NCBI GenBank assembly: GCA_019916065.1
Contig: CM034233.1
Coordinates: forward strand, 50,921,947 to 50,985,946
Source: Vitellaria paradoxa
Taxonomy: Eukaryota; Streptophyta; Magnoliopsida; Ericales; Sapotaceae
Direction: 5' to 3'
DNA length: 64,000 nucleotides
Shown here: positions 11,604 to 22,800 of the stretch, piece after piece
Numbering within the stretch: position 1 is the stretch's first letter
Layout of the letters: every line of letters begins with the position of its first letter
Notes under the pieces: generated by a model
Databases searched by the model: none
Told to the model about the DNA's origin: nothing
Seen by the model: only the letters and a program-made list of their open reading frames with translations
Position numbers and translations under genes: made by a program

Positions 11604-12685
11604 TTAATGATAGTATAGCTTCAAGTGGGCTATATTCCACGGTCTTTTGATTGGCTTTCCTTCCATGTCAGTCAACCTGTAAGCTCCATTGCCGAGCACT
11701 TCCTAGACGAGAAATGGTCCTTCCCAATTGGCTCCAAGCTTTCCTTCGGTCTGGTCCTTTCTGCTTCCCATCAATTTTCTTAACACCAAGTCGCCAGCGC
11801 TGAATTCTCTATGTCTGAGCCCTTTGTTAAATTTCCTCCTTGTCTCTTACTGGTAGTTAGCTAACCTTAATGTGGCCAGTTCCCTTCTTTCATCAATCAG
11901 ATCTAGACTCACCGCCATGGCTTTATCATTCTCTCCTTTATCAAAGGCTAGAGTCCTGATGCTTGGCAGGCCAACTTCCAGCGGAATGACGGCTTCAACT
12001 CCATAAGCCAGAGAGAAAGGAGATTCTCCAGTTGATCTTCTTGGGGTTGTTTGGTATGTCCAAAGCACTGACGGCAATTCATCTACCCATTTCCCCTTTG
12101 TTGCCTCCAGTCTTTTCTTGATACCACTGAGAATGACCTTGTTTGTAGCTTCAGCTTGACCATTGCTCTGGGGGTAGGCTGGTGTTGAGTAAATATTTTT
12201 GATTCCATATCTAAACAATACTCCCTGAATGGGGCACTGTCAAATTGTGTCCCATTGTCAAATAAGTGTCCTAGGGATGCCATACCTGGTAATGATGTTC
12301 TTCCAAACAAATCGAATGGTATTAGCATCTCTAATGTGGGCCAAAGGTTCTGCTTCCACCTATTTAGTGAAGTAGTCAGTGCGACCATTAAAAACTTTCT
12401 ATTTCCTGAAGCAGTGGGCAGTGGTCCCACAATGTCGAGCCCCCATTGAGTGAATGGCCAAGGACTGGTCAGCGGGCTGAGTTCTTGTGCTGACTGGTGA
12501 GGTATGGGAGCAAATTTCTGGCATTTCTTGCACTTCCGAACATAGGCTTGAGCATCATACCCCATCCTTGGCCACCAATACCCTTGTGTAATAGCTCGGT
12601 GTGCCAATGATCTGCCCCCAGTATGTGCTCCACAGACCCCTTTATAACTCATAGAGGAAGTCCTGCACTTTGTCAGGATGAACAC
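11604..12685 (-). pseudogene. Tat element integrase (broken)
   Basis: The start has the zinc-binding HHCC remnants (GAHTGGRSLAHRAI and CKKCQKFAP). The core follows with WGLDIVGPLP, FDNGTQF and, after a frameshift near 12.2 kb, YPQSNGQAEATNKVI (the QxxGQ-E part of the DDE centre), ESPFSLAYGVEAVIP and, at the end, GAYRLTDMEGKPIKRPWNIA followed by a stop at 11604-11606. At least two frame changes break it. No chromodomain follows, as expected for the Tat clade. Confidence 0.88.
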
Positions 12686-12920
12686 AAAGAAGATAAAGAC
12701 CTGTGAAGGACTTTTTGTACAGCTTATGATCAGGAGAAAGCTAAAACTGGTAGCCTTTATCCTCAGTTTCTTCGCTTCTATTTTTTCCTCTGGGAGAGTC
12801 CCATCCTTTAGGTAAACTAATTGGATCCATCCAAGATGGAGCCAATTCAGTACATTACCTCTTCATATTTTATTATGCTCAGCTTCTTGAGAACTTCCAA
12901 GAAAACCTGATCGGTCAGCC

Positions 12921-13373
12921 TTATTCGAGAAGAGCAGCCAGCGTAGCAAGTGCGTCAGCATGAGCATTATGATCTCTCCCAATGAGCTCCACGCTAGCTT
13001 TATTAAAATCTTTAATCTTCTCCTTTGCCAACTGTAGATACTCTGCCATCTTCTCACTTCTAGCCATATACTCACCCTTCAGCTGGTTGGCAACCAACTG
13101 GGAGTCAGTCTTTATTACAATATTTTTTGCCATCAATCGCCGAGCAATGTTGAGCCCGGCTAGGAGAGCTTCATACTCTGCCTCATTATTAGTAACCTTA
13201 AATTCAAGTTTTATTGCATATTCAATAGTGACCCCTTCCGGCATAATCAAAATAATGCCTACCCCACCGCCCTTCCTAGACGAAGACCCATCAACCTCAA
13301 TTTGCCAAGGTTGTTCGTCCTCGCTGTGTTCGGCTGGGGCAGACCTTATTTCCACTTGCCATACTTCTTCCAC
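12921..13373 (-). pseudogene. Tat element second (archaeal-type) RNase H
   Basis: An uninterrupted stretch of about 150 residues. WQIEVDGSSSRKGGG carries the first catalytic Asp, KVTNNEAEYEALLAGL the Glu motif, VIKTDSQLVANQLKGEY the next Asp, and IGRDHNAHADALATLA the final Asp. This is the acquired RNase H that marks the Tat clade, and it overlaps the end of the primary RNase H/tether region. It is the best-preserved domain of the element. Confidence 0.9.
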
Positions 13374-13750
13374 CGACCTGGAGCTGGGGTGATAAATTCT
13401 GCTACAAAATCGGTCAACACTTGAGCCTTTATTACGGTTCTTGAAATAAATTTTATGTCAAATGCGCTGAGGGAAACTGCCCATTTGGCCATCCTACCAG
13501 ATACATCAACCCTTTTTAATACATGGCCAATTGGCTGATCGGTGATCACCTGAATGGTATGGGCATGGAAGTAATGGGCTAACTTCCTGGAAGCCATCAC
13601 CAATGCTAAGGTCAACTTTTCTAGGGAAGGTATCTGGTCTCTGCCCCTTGCATTGTCTTGCTCATATAATAAATAGGATGCTGCTTCCCTTTTTCCTCCC
13701 TTAGCAGGACGACACTGACTGCATGTTCTGAAACTGCCAGATAGTTGCAA
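13346..13750 (-). pseudogene. Tat element primary RNase H, degenerate
   Basis: Recognisable segments are REAASYLLYEQDNARG (normally the start of the 'Y-x-S' core), EKLTLALVMASRKLAHYF, HTIQVITDQPIGHVLKR and SGRMAKWAVSLSAFDIKF. The upstream catalytic Asp region is frameshifted between 13,750 and 13,880. Confidence 0.8.
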
Positions 13751-13877
13751 AATCCCCCGGCTGCGGTGTTGACAATATCGGGACAGTTGTCAGATATTCT
13801 TTAAGTTTCTCCAGTGCTGTGTCTGCCTCAGCATCCCATTGCATCTTATTTGCACCCTTTAATAATCTGAAGAATGG

Positions 13878-14665
13878 TCAGCATTTGTCAGATGATCTAC
13901 TGATGAACCGATTGAGCGCCGCCACCATCCCTGTGAGCTTTTGGACTTCTTTTTTAGTGCACGGAGGAGAAACAGATTGGATGGCTTGTATTTGATCAGG
14001 ATCAGCTTCGATTCCCCTTCTGCTCACCAAGTGGCCCAAAAATTTGCCCGAGCCAACTCCGAACGCACACTTGGTAGCGTTTAATTTTAACCTACCGATC
14101 AATGGTCGAAAAGACATGCTGGAGATGTTGAAGATGAGTGTTCGTCTCGTTACTTTTTACCACCATGTCATCAATGTAGACCTCCATCGTTTGTCCGAGG
14201 TATTCTTTGAATATTTTCGTGACTAACGTTGGTAGATGGCTCCAACGTTCTTCAATCCAAATGGCATAACCTTGTAATACCTCGAGGGGTTATGAAAGAA
14301 GTCTTTTCCTCATCAGGGCCGAACATGGTGATCTGGTGGTATCCCCTATACGCATCTAGGAATGACATCATAGAACATCCAGCCGTTGAGTCAACGAGTT
14401 GGTCGATCTTCAGCAGGGGAAATGGATCCTTTGGGCAGGCTTTATTCAGATCCGTGTAATCTACGCAAACTCTCCATTTTCCATTCTTCTTCTTGACCAC
14501 GACTGTGTTGGCCAACCACTCCGGATATGAAACTTCCCGGATGGCCTCAGCCTCCAACAATCGGCCGACCTCCTCTATGACAGCCTCCGCATGCTGGAGA
14601 GCTGACCTTCTCGCCTTTTGTACTACAGGTTTTGCCCCCGGATTTACATTCAGCTTATGAGTCAT
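13878..14665 (-). pseudogene. Tat element reverse transcriptase (frameshifted)
   Basis: In order on the minus strand: EWLANTVVVKKKNGKWRVC, VDYTDLNKACPKDPFPL, DAYRGYHQITMFGPDEEKT, then a frame change into VMPFGLKNVGA, an in-frame TAG near 14,224, and the YIDDM catalytic box near 14,180 in another frame. The connection [20 protein letters not shown] follows from 14,090. The pattern is a standard Ty3/gypsy enzyme broken by at least two indels. Confidence 0.88.
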
Positions 14666-14689
14666 AATTTCGGGGAAATACCTGACATT

Positions 14690-15476
14690 TCATGTGGAGT
14701 CCAGGCGAATGTTTCCGATATTCTTCAAGAGCATCCCCGTCAATTCCAGTTTTTCCTCGACGCTCAAATTTGTGCCAACCAAGAAGAATTTGTCATCCTC
14801 AACAGGGCCAATCTGATACTTCTCTAAGCCTTTAATGGCTTTCTTCTGGGGATCACCGCCGACATCATCGATCTTTGGGGTGTCCTCGGGCAGCTCTGTC
14901 AATTGGACTGCTCGGGAATGGTCTTGGATTTGAGGGCTGACAGTGAAGCACTTTGAGAAGTGTCTTGGTCCCCCAAGATAGAGATCACTTCCCCACCATA
15001 GGAAAACTTCAGCACCTGATGGTAGGTTGAGGGACCACCTTCAAAGCGTGAATCCACCGACCTTCCTACTATAGCGTTGTAGAAGGAAGGAGAATCCACA
15101 ACAGTGAACTCAACCTCTTGCTCCACTAGGCCCACATGCACAAGGATAACAACCCTGCCCAAAGGCCAAACAGGGGCAGAATTGAACCCTATGAGGGGGC
15201 ATTCTGCCGATTCCAAATCCTCTGCAGTCAATCTAAGCTTCTTAACAAACTCTAAGAACATGATCTCTGTTGAACTTCCCGCGTCAACCAAAATTCTCCT
15301 TCACTTTCGGAGTCGAACATGTCCAAAGTAATTACCAAGGCATCATTGTGCGGCGACCGAACACCAGAGTGCTCGTCTTCACGAAAGGTGATTCCTTCTG
15401 TGGCATCTTTTCTCAGGCGCTTGCTCAGCTGACCTGCAACACCCAAGATTTCTCGACTTTGTGGGATCAGGGGCAT
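14690..15476 (-). pseudogene. Tat element protease region
   Basis: VDAGSSTEIMFLEFVKKLRL at 15,289 onward is the aspartic protease active-site region (D-A-G-S-S). GFNSAPVWPLGRVVILV and FYNAIVGRS are the flap and second conserved segment. Upstream SREILGVAGQLSKRLRKD lies in another frame. TELPEDTPKI to IRLDST (14,902-14,690) is the linker to the reverse transcriptase. Confidence 0.75.
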
Positions 15477-15589
15477 GGTTGACGACGCTCTAGGGCCGCT
15501 GCTCCATATGGATTACATGGATGACTGCAGGTCTAGGAACATCTCTACATGGCCTAGCTCTTGGTGGGGGTTTGCACCTCCTCGGCAGT

Positions 15590-17069
15590 CTATCCCCGGC
15601 TATCTCTTCTTGTTGCCTCATGGGCTCTCTGTCTTGCGGGGCTGTCTCTCCTTCCATTCCTGCCTTTATCTACGAACTCTTTAAGGTGGCCCTTCCATAC
15701 CATTCCTCCAGATGGTGCCGCAATGATCGGCAGGACCCGGTTGCGGTGCCCCCTACCTTGGTGGTACGCACAATAATCCTTGGAATTCTCCTTTCCAGGG
15801 AAATCTGGCAACTTCCCGGGCCATCTGAAATATGGCTTATTCTTGATTTGAGGGAGGATCTTGAAGATTGGCACCTTAAACATTGTATTGATCGCCTCGA
15901 TGATGGACTTCTCTTCATCTAGGAATCGGGGGCCTTTTCCCCGGCTTTTGTTTCCTCTTTGGCCTTGGGATCTTCCTTCTTTCTGTTCAGCTGGCTGTGT
16001 CTCGTCCTCCACCTTGGCATATTTCTCAATCCGGCACATGAGTCTGACATATTGGCCACGGGCTTTTTGGTCAAGGAGAGCCACATCTTATCGTTCTTCC
16101 GCAACCCAACTTGAATGAAGTAATGGCTAGTTGCTCTGAACACTCTCCCCACCTCATTGTAGAGCTCCAAGTACCGGCGGGAATAATCTCCCAATGATTC
16201 TCCAGCTTTTCTCTTCATAGTGAGGATAACGTCGGCGGTTTTTGGCTGTTTTGTGTTAGCTAAAAATCGGGTGACGAATTCCTCTGCCAGTTGCTGCCAG
16301 CTCCGGATACTGCCAGGGGGCAATTTATGAAACCATTGGAGTGCTGTATCCCCCAAACTGGAAGGAAATACTCTGCACATGAGATGATCATTGTTGTTCC
16401 ATAGCGTCATGGCTTGCATGTAATGGCGATAATGGGCCAGGGGGTCAGTCCTTCCATCATAGAGATTAAGCCTTGGAGTTTGGAACTTCTCCGGAGGCTC
16501 TGCGTCAGTAATTTCATCAATGAACGGAGAGGCTGAAATCCTCCCCAAAGCTTTCCTTGCCATCATGCGTGTGCTCTAGCCCTGAGCACCCCATTCCTCT
16601 TCATGCCCCGATTCCCCTACCTCGTGTTTCCACCCTCTTGCGTCTCAAAGTTACTTCTTCTTGCTCAGAGCTATCCGCATCTTCTGAGTGCGCTCTAGAA
16701 TCTTTTTGATGAACTCTTTTTAAGGTACGCTTTGGTGAGCGGGCCAACGTCAGATCTCGTGCCACGTTTTCCAACAGTTTTAACATAGCGCAAGCCCTTC
16801 TTGGAAGGAGTGACATCACGTCGCAAGTGAGAGCACACCTCCTCTTCTTCATAGGTATCTCCTTCATTTTCCTCAGTGGGTTCCTCGTAGAGAACATCAT
16901 AACTTTTGTCGGATTCTGAATCAGACTGATCAGAATCAACTGTGTAGCCCACGGCAGACTTTCCCTTTTCCTTACTTAATTCCAGCAGAATCTCCTCCAA
17001 TTCTGCTTGCTTCTCGCTGGCCTTAGCCATCAACTCCTCTCTCCGTTTAGTGCCTCTTGGGTCCTCCAT
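15590..17069 (-). pseudogene. Tat element gag
   Basis: The probable start is the Met at 17069, followed by a charged, Glu-rich N-terminal part. After two frame changes (about 16,730 and 16,600) comes the capsid domain: PRLNLYDGRTDPLAHYRHYM, LGDTALQWFHKLPPGSIRSW, FLANTKQPKTADVILTMKRK and GESLGDYSRRYLELYNEV. A further frameshift near 16,085 leads to a basic tail with KDYCAYHQGRGHRN, a CxxxH-type knuckle. These are the standard parts of Tat-lineage gag. Confidence 0.85.
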
Positions 17070-17280
17070 TTTCCTTCTCCTGACGTGCTCTAGACCCGGA
17101 GTCCGGATAACTAACGCACTCCCTTTACTCTTGGCAGGGGTAGAAACCGTCCCCTACCCGTGGAGATGGTGGCAGAGTAGTGTTTTCCTCCTAAAGTCGT
17201 CGTGTGAATAACTACTAGAAAACTTGATAAAGAACTGAGAAAAGTGCTAATGAGCTACAAGACAGGGCTAAACAACATGC

Positions 17281-17298
17281 CCTACGGTGGGCGCCAAA
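17281..17298 (-). promoter_or_regulatory. Tat element primer-binding site
   Basis: Immediately inside the 5' LTR the minus strand reads TTTGGCGCCCACCGTAGG. This is the position and TGGCGCC-type form of a tRNA primer-binding site. I do not assign the tRNA with confidence; it is clearly not the TGGTATCAGAGC initiator-Met type used by the other elements in this window. Confidence 0.7.
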
Positions 17299-18204
17299 TG
17301 TTCGGGTCAGTAAAATTTAACCGTCGGAACTGCTAACCATGCCAACCGAAAATGCAATTGACAACCTACCGATCAAAGACAAAGAAAGGTTACGACCGGA
17401 GTGGAGGTCTCTGGCCGAAAAAGTCCTCCGATGCTTAAGTCAGCAAGTAGCTCAAAGAATAAAGCTTTTTCAGAGAAGAAGTGAGCAATAGCTTAAGTTA
17501 GCAATAGTCAGCTTACCTTTATTGTCAAGTGGATCCCGTATTTATAGTAATGTAATAATAAATAAGACAATACCTGTGATTTGACTGCATCTAGGCTTCC
17601 GTGCACCTCTTTTCCTTACTTGCTTTAAATGCCTTTCACCGCTTATTTAATGCCTCATATCTTTCATTAAATACTCCATATCTTTCATTCACTGCTTCTG
17701 GTAGTTAAACACGGCAATATAACCAGAATTTCGTGGTCAAACTGTCTACCTGTCCATCCGTCAACTACTCATAATGAAATGAACTGAGCTAGTTACTCCC
17801 TCAGAGATAAATACCTAGTTCAATCATAACTACGGTGCATTTATGATTATGATCCCTCATTGAGGCTGTGGGTCCCAGGCATAACATTTACTAGCCGCCA
17901 ATCAATGGGTCGAACAATTGGCTATTGAGGTCTTTGGTTACAGCCACATAGCAACACATTATCCATAGATACTGAGAGTCGGGGTATCCCTTGAATATTA
18001 ATCCAAAGACACGTGTCCGTGTATATCACTCACGTGGAACTCTCGTGCTATTAATCAACTGTTCGGCAGAAAGCCACGTGTCAGGCGTCAACGTGCTCAG
18101 TGAATAACTACGTGACTCACACAAATATGCTCGGCATTGCGTCACGTGACAACTTGGCTATACTTGTTCAGCACTCGTACTTCAAGGAATTATTTTGCCC
18201 AACA
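17299..18204 (-). repeat. 5' LTR of the Tat element
   Basis: 906 bp with intact TG...CA ends on the element's strand (TGTTGGGC ... CCGAACA). It should contain the element's promoter. Differences from the 3' LTR are scattered point changes and small indels, so the insertion is not very recent. Confidence 0.93.
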
Positions 18205-18209
18205 GTACC

Positions 18210-19831
18210 CGATAATTTTGAGGAAGTATTTATATGAAAATTTTTATTGTGTTCTTATGACTTGGATACTTTAGTAATGTGTGAATTAAAATTGAGTTTA
18301 ACGAGGATGTTCGCTGGTTGAATGTTGTTCTCCATTTCGATGTATATAAATGACATAGGTGAGGCCATATTAATTTTGATGCGTTTATTGATGGTCGATG
18401 ATAGTCATTAGTTGTTGATAATGTGTTTGTTAGTGATTGGAATACCAGAGTTATTGGTCATTTTTCCAAGCGGTGTTTGCTGGAGTTTTAAAATTTGCAG
18501 GTGCTGTGTTTTCTGTTCAGGCGAGTTGCAGCTTGCAGCTAGGGCAAGTTGAGTTTGAAGTCGCACTAGTATTAGCATTGATTAACTTCTCCAAATTATT
18601 CCAGTTTCCAATGCAAACGATGGCTTCCTTAATAAAAAAAGAAAATGTAGAGCGTTGACCACTTTGCCTCTACTCTGTTAAATAAGTATGTTTTATTTTT
18701 ATTTCAATGTATTTATTCCCCCTCTTGATTATGGTAAAAGAGTATCCCTCCCTCTCTCTCCCCCTTCCTTCTCCCTCCCTCCCCCATTCATTGACGATAT
18801 ATCGGTGCATTTAAAATTGTATAAATTTGTATAATTTATAAAATTAGTGTCTTCTATTTTGCACAATAACAAAAAAATTTAAATTTTACAATCTCGTAAT
18901 TCTATTTATAGAAATTCACAAAATTTTGTATTTCTTTTTTTAACTCTAAATAGTGCCATTGTAATTAACTGAGATGCAATTCATTTGAAGGTTATTTTTA
19001 GTATTTTGAAATTGTATTTATAAAAAACAATTTTCCAAATTACTATTAAATGTCCTTAAAAAGTGCAAAGATTATCTTTGTGAAATAAAATTATTTAAAA
19101 AAAAGAAAAAAAAAAAAGGCCATTTGTTAAAACTTGGTGGTGATTAAAAAAACTCGCAAAGAGTTTAGAGGCAACAAATGGTCTGTTCTTTCGAGATTTG
19201 CTACAAAGAAGACTTTGTACAAGAGTGTATTTCCTGGCTTATTCGTGTGTCTAACAAGGTGACATTGTCTAGATTTTAATTTAAAAAATATTCCAGGGCA
19301 AGTACATACGCGGGTGTGAGTAAAACATCGGAGTCGTGAATCGATTGTCCATATGCTTTACATATATATATATATATATATAGCATCATTGGCTTATTAC
19401 AACAGAACTACTACTTCTTGCTCAATAGAGCAAAAATGAGAGACAGAAACGAGATCCCTCTAACCTTAACGCATCAATTCAATCCACAATCATCATGATA
19501 ATAAATACACACAAATACATTTTTCCTTTCTTCCTTCAGAGTTGAATCGACCTCAATCAAATTAAAGTCTGAAGGAAAGGATTCATGCTCTCACTTCAAA
19601 TTAATATTATAGCTACAAATCTTTGATAAATTTAGCATGCATGAATCAGTGCCCCTTCTCCGAAAGTAACACGAAGGGAACTTCCATGGCCCTTCCAAAT
19701 GAAACAAGAGTCCCCTAATCCTCTTAGCTTTGGTCGAATAGAGTGGTTTCAATATATAAACCACAAGGTTAAGTGCACTCTTAAGGCACAACTCATGTAC
19801 CTAAGAGATAGAAGCAATTTTTCCCAGCTTG
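18210..19831. other. Intergenic DNA and GONST1 3' flank
   Basis: AT-rich DNA that was contiguous with 6056 before the Tat insertion. It contains a pyrimidine run at about 18,745-18,785, a (TA)n tract at 19,362-19,382, and the 3' UTR of the transporter gene (minus strand, left of 19,832). The short plus-strand frame at 18,437-18,658 was not recognised. Confidence 0.6.
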
Positions 19832-22800
19832 TTAAGATTGAGATCTTTCCCGCATTTTTGCTCTCGCGAAAAACACTCCTGCAACCAGACCTACCCACAC
19901 GCACACACCCAGAAAAAAAAAAAGGAAGTTGGAGCTTATGGTTACTTCGATATCTGGAAGAAAATAACCCAAGCATGAATACAGACCGGTATAGGAAAAC
20001 ATGGGAGAATGGCACTTATAGAAAATAAAATAAAATAAAAAATAATGCTGAAGCGAACACCAACAAAACAAATTGTATATACTTTATACAATTTTTATTA
20101 GTTATATATATATATATATATGAATACATTTTCTAAAAACCACCAAAACATTGAAAAAGGATATCAGTAATTCAATATTTTATTCCATAACATACAAAAT
20201 AAATAGATAAAGTAACAAAATATGAGTCAACCTTTGAGATTTTAGATAATCAATCTCAAGTGTGTCCCAAGTATGTATGGTGTATCTGATTTGCATCTTG
20301 GTGTGTCCAAGGAATATACATGTCCAATACGCATCGGATGTGGATATAATGCCCTATTTTGGTATATCCATGCTTCGTGAAAAATAACATACTAGAAAAA
20401 AATATAAAGGCTATGACTTGACAAAACAAGTGCTGCTTTAATTAGTTCAATTGTGCTAGCGGTCAAAGCAACCGGTCGCATTGGCAAAGCCTCACTTAAT
20501 ATGGGAATGTCAGCCACAAAAAAAAAAAAAAAATGGAGAAAACTTACCAAAGAATATGCTTGCGGAGTTCTCTAGACTTGTAGGGACGTTGAACAGAACA
20601 ATGCCAGCAACAGAGAGGGAATTTTATTTAGTGATCCCACAAGGCTACAGAAGAGGAAGGATTTGCCAAGAAACAAAATAAATCATTAGGTTATTGAACA
20701 GATTATTAAATTTGCAATTACTGTTAACAGATACAAGTTAAACTGAACCCAGACTGTTAAGGCACCGAAAGGAGACGTGCTAGAGCCTCAGATAAAAATT
20801 TGATTCTGTCTGAAAATATGGTTTAAATGTCAGCTTTGTATGTGAAATTAATTTGCTCGATCAGTTTGCATGAAGCCTTGACCAAACACAGCCAACCAGA
20901 AATTCATACTTTGTCAACCCAGAACTAGCGCAATTTCAAACAATCATTTGTGGCACAAGGATCTAATAACTGATTCATGATTAATATCACACCAAGTTGC
21001 ATGGCTTGAAAACAAACTGAAATATTCACGATATTAGATTCTTACAAAAATCTTGGCCTTACCTATATGTAGTGGCCCCTGTTTGATGAAGAAACCACAT
21101 GGAAGTGAAGCTAATAGCTAGACCCAAAAATCCACTCATTGTTATCACCAACCAAAAGATGGGCATCCCCAAAAGTGGTCTGTCATGTTTTGAAAAATGC
21201 ACAAGGGTCAATAAAACAAACAGAAGACTGATATATATAACTGAGCACCAGCTGTAGCTAATAAAATGAATAGATTCTGTTAGGGAAAAATGTTATAGCT
21301 GTGTTCCACAAAGACTGAAGATCTAAGAAGCACGGATACTTCTACAAAAGTGACATACTGGTGTCGTTTCATGTTGTATACCTACAATCACCCGATACTT
21401 AAGAGAGTGACATATTTATAACTTCTACGTATATAAAACATATTGTAGTTTTGAAAAAGAAAACTTGCAATCAAATGATAAAATAAAAATGATATGAATT
21501 ACATTTATTTTTTATTTTAGGAATTTTAAAATCTAAACTTTTGAATTTGTTGTAAATACGATCTTTTAAAATAGGTATGAATAAAAGACAAATGCATTTA
21601 TATTATAAAAATGAATTAAGTAGTAGTTTTTTCATATACATAGGTAAAATTATATATTTATTCATTAATGTGTCCCTACTGTGTTATAATTTGGTAATTT
21701 TAAAAATTGATGTGTTAGGGTATTCGTGTTGTGTCATACCCGTATTGCATGTCAGTATTTGTGCTTTATAGCTGAAGACAAACCTAAGTACAGCAGTACA
21801 TCGGAAACCCAAAAAAAAAAAAAAGTGATGCAGACCTATGTATGGGCATCAGGGGATGGGAAATGATGCAAATTAGAATAGAGAGATAAGAACTTGGAGG
21901 AAATATGTCATGTACAAAATGCTAGTTAGCCCCATGGTTTTAGAAGGAAAATTTTTTATATGGTCTTGAACGACAACAACTTAGGATTAGATAGTTTGCA
22001 TTTAAAGTTGAGGATAATTGATGCACAAACCTTACACTGGACTAATGCAGCTCAACAGAAATTTTTGTATATGATTGAAGGTCTCCTACCTTGTTTTGGA
22101 GTTAGGAATAGGAAACGATAACAATGTTTTTCGTAGGTTAAAAAGCGAAGGAATTGACGCTATTGCACCTAGGAGTCCACACTTGCAGGCACTACTGAGG
22201 TATTCCAACCACGTTCCAGACTATAAGGAGTCAACAGTTTGGAGAGCAGGAGTCAACACCTTGGACCAGCAGAGCCATGATCTAGTAGAGGAGCTTTAGA
22301 GACCAAGACTTGACACCTTTGTCTAGAAAGTCAAGTTTAAAGACTTAGCATTGAGGAGTCAAAGACTTAGAGGGCCGGATTTGACACCTTAGACCAGAAA
22401 AGATCTAAACCCAGTCATGGAGGAGTCGATACCTGAGTCCACCTTGAAGAGTAGCCCTGTTAAACGAACCAACAATTACACTAAAGATACCAAGATCCAA
22501 GCCCAGTACTAAAGGAGTTAACACCTGAAGAAGAAGAAGTCCACAACTAAGGATAAAGGACTGCCCAGAGAAATGTACTGCTTCAAGGAATGGACCAATG
22601 GGCTCAAGGTACACCTCTGTCAAGAAATCTGACATTAGAGGCAAGAAATCAGGTAAAGATTTTGGGGATCTTACAATAAATGATCAGCAACAAGAAGTTT
22701 GACAAAAATACTTTAAAAGAAGGTTTTGAACACCTTTGAGAATACGCAAAAGCACATCAATGAGCATTAATTACGATCATACAACAAAACCCTGGCAATT

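Larger units (their letters stand above)
6062..18204 (-). mobile_element. Complete, degenerate Tat-lineage Ty3/gypsy LTR retrotransposon
   Basis: A 12.1-kb element in minus orientation. Two 906-bp direct LTRs (6062-6967 and 17299-18204) are flanked by the 5-bp duplication GTACC (6057-6061 and 18205-18209). Reading from the right: 5' LTR, primer-binding site, gag, protease, reverse transcriptase, RNase H, a second (archaeal-type) RNase H, integrase, a tandem-repeat region, an extra ORF on the opposite strand, polypurine tract, 3' LTR. The double RNase H is the known hallmark of the Tat clade. Frameshifts and stops in every domain make it non-autonomous now. It sits in the intergenic space between PSAN and the transporter gene. 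Confidence 0.93.

Noticed and set aside
19832..21179. Exons 6-8 as a separate, processed or partial transporter copy
   Set aside because: They begin precisely at the residue following exon 5, share phase across the 22.6-kb gap, do not repeat any earlier exon, and have introns, so they are the 3' part of the same gene.
22075..22299. Plus-strand frame of 74 codons as a possible small gene
   Set aside because: No recognisable domain, inside GONST1 intron 5, next to GGAGTCAACACC-like repeats; more likely decayed repeat DNA.
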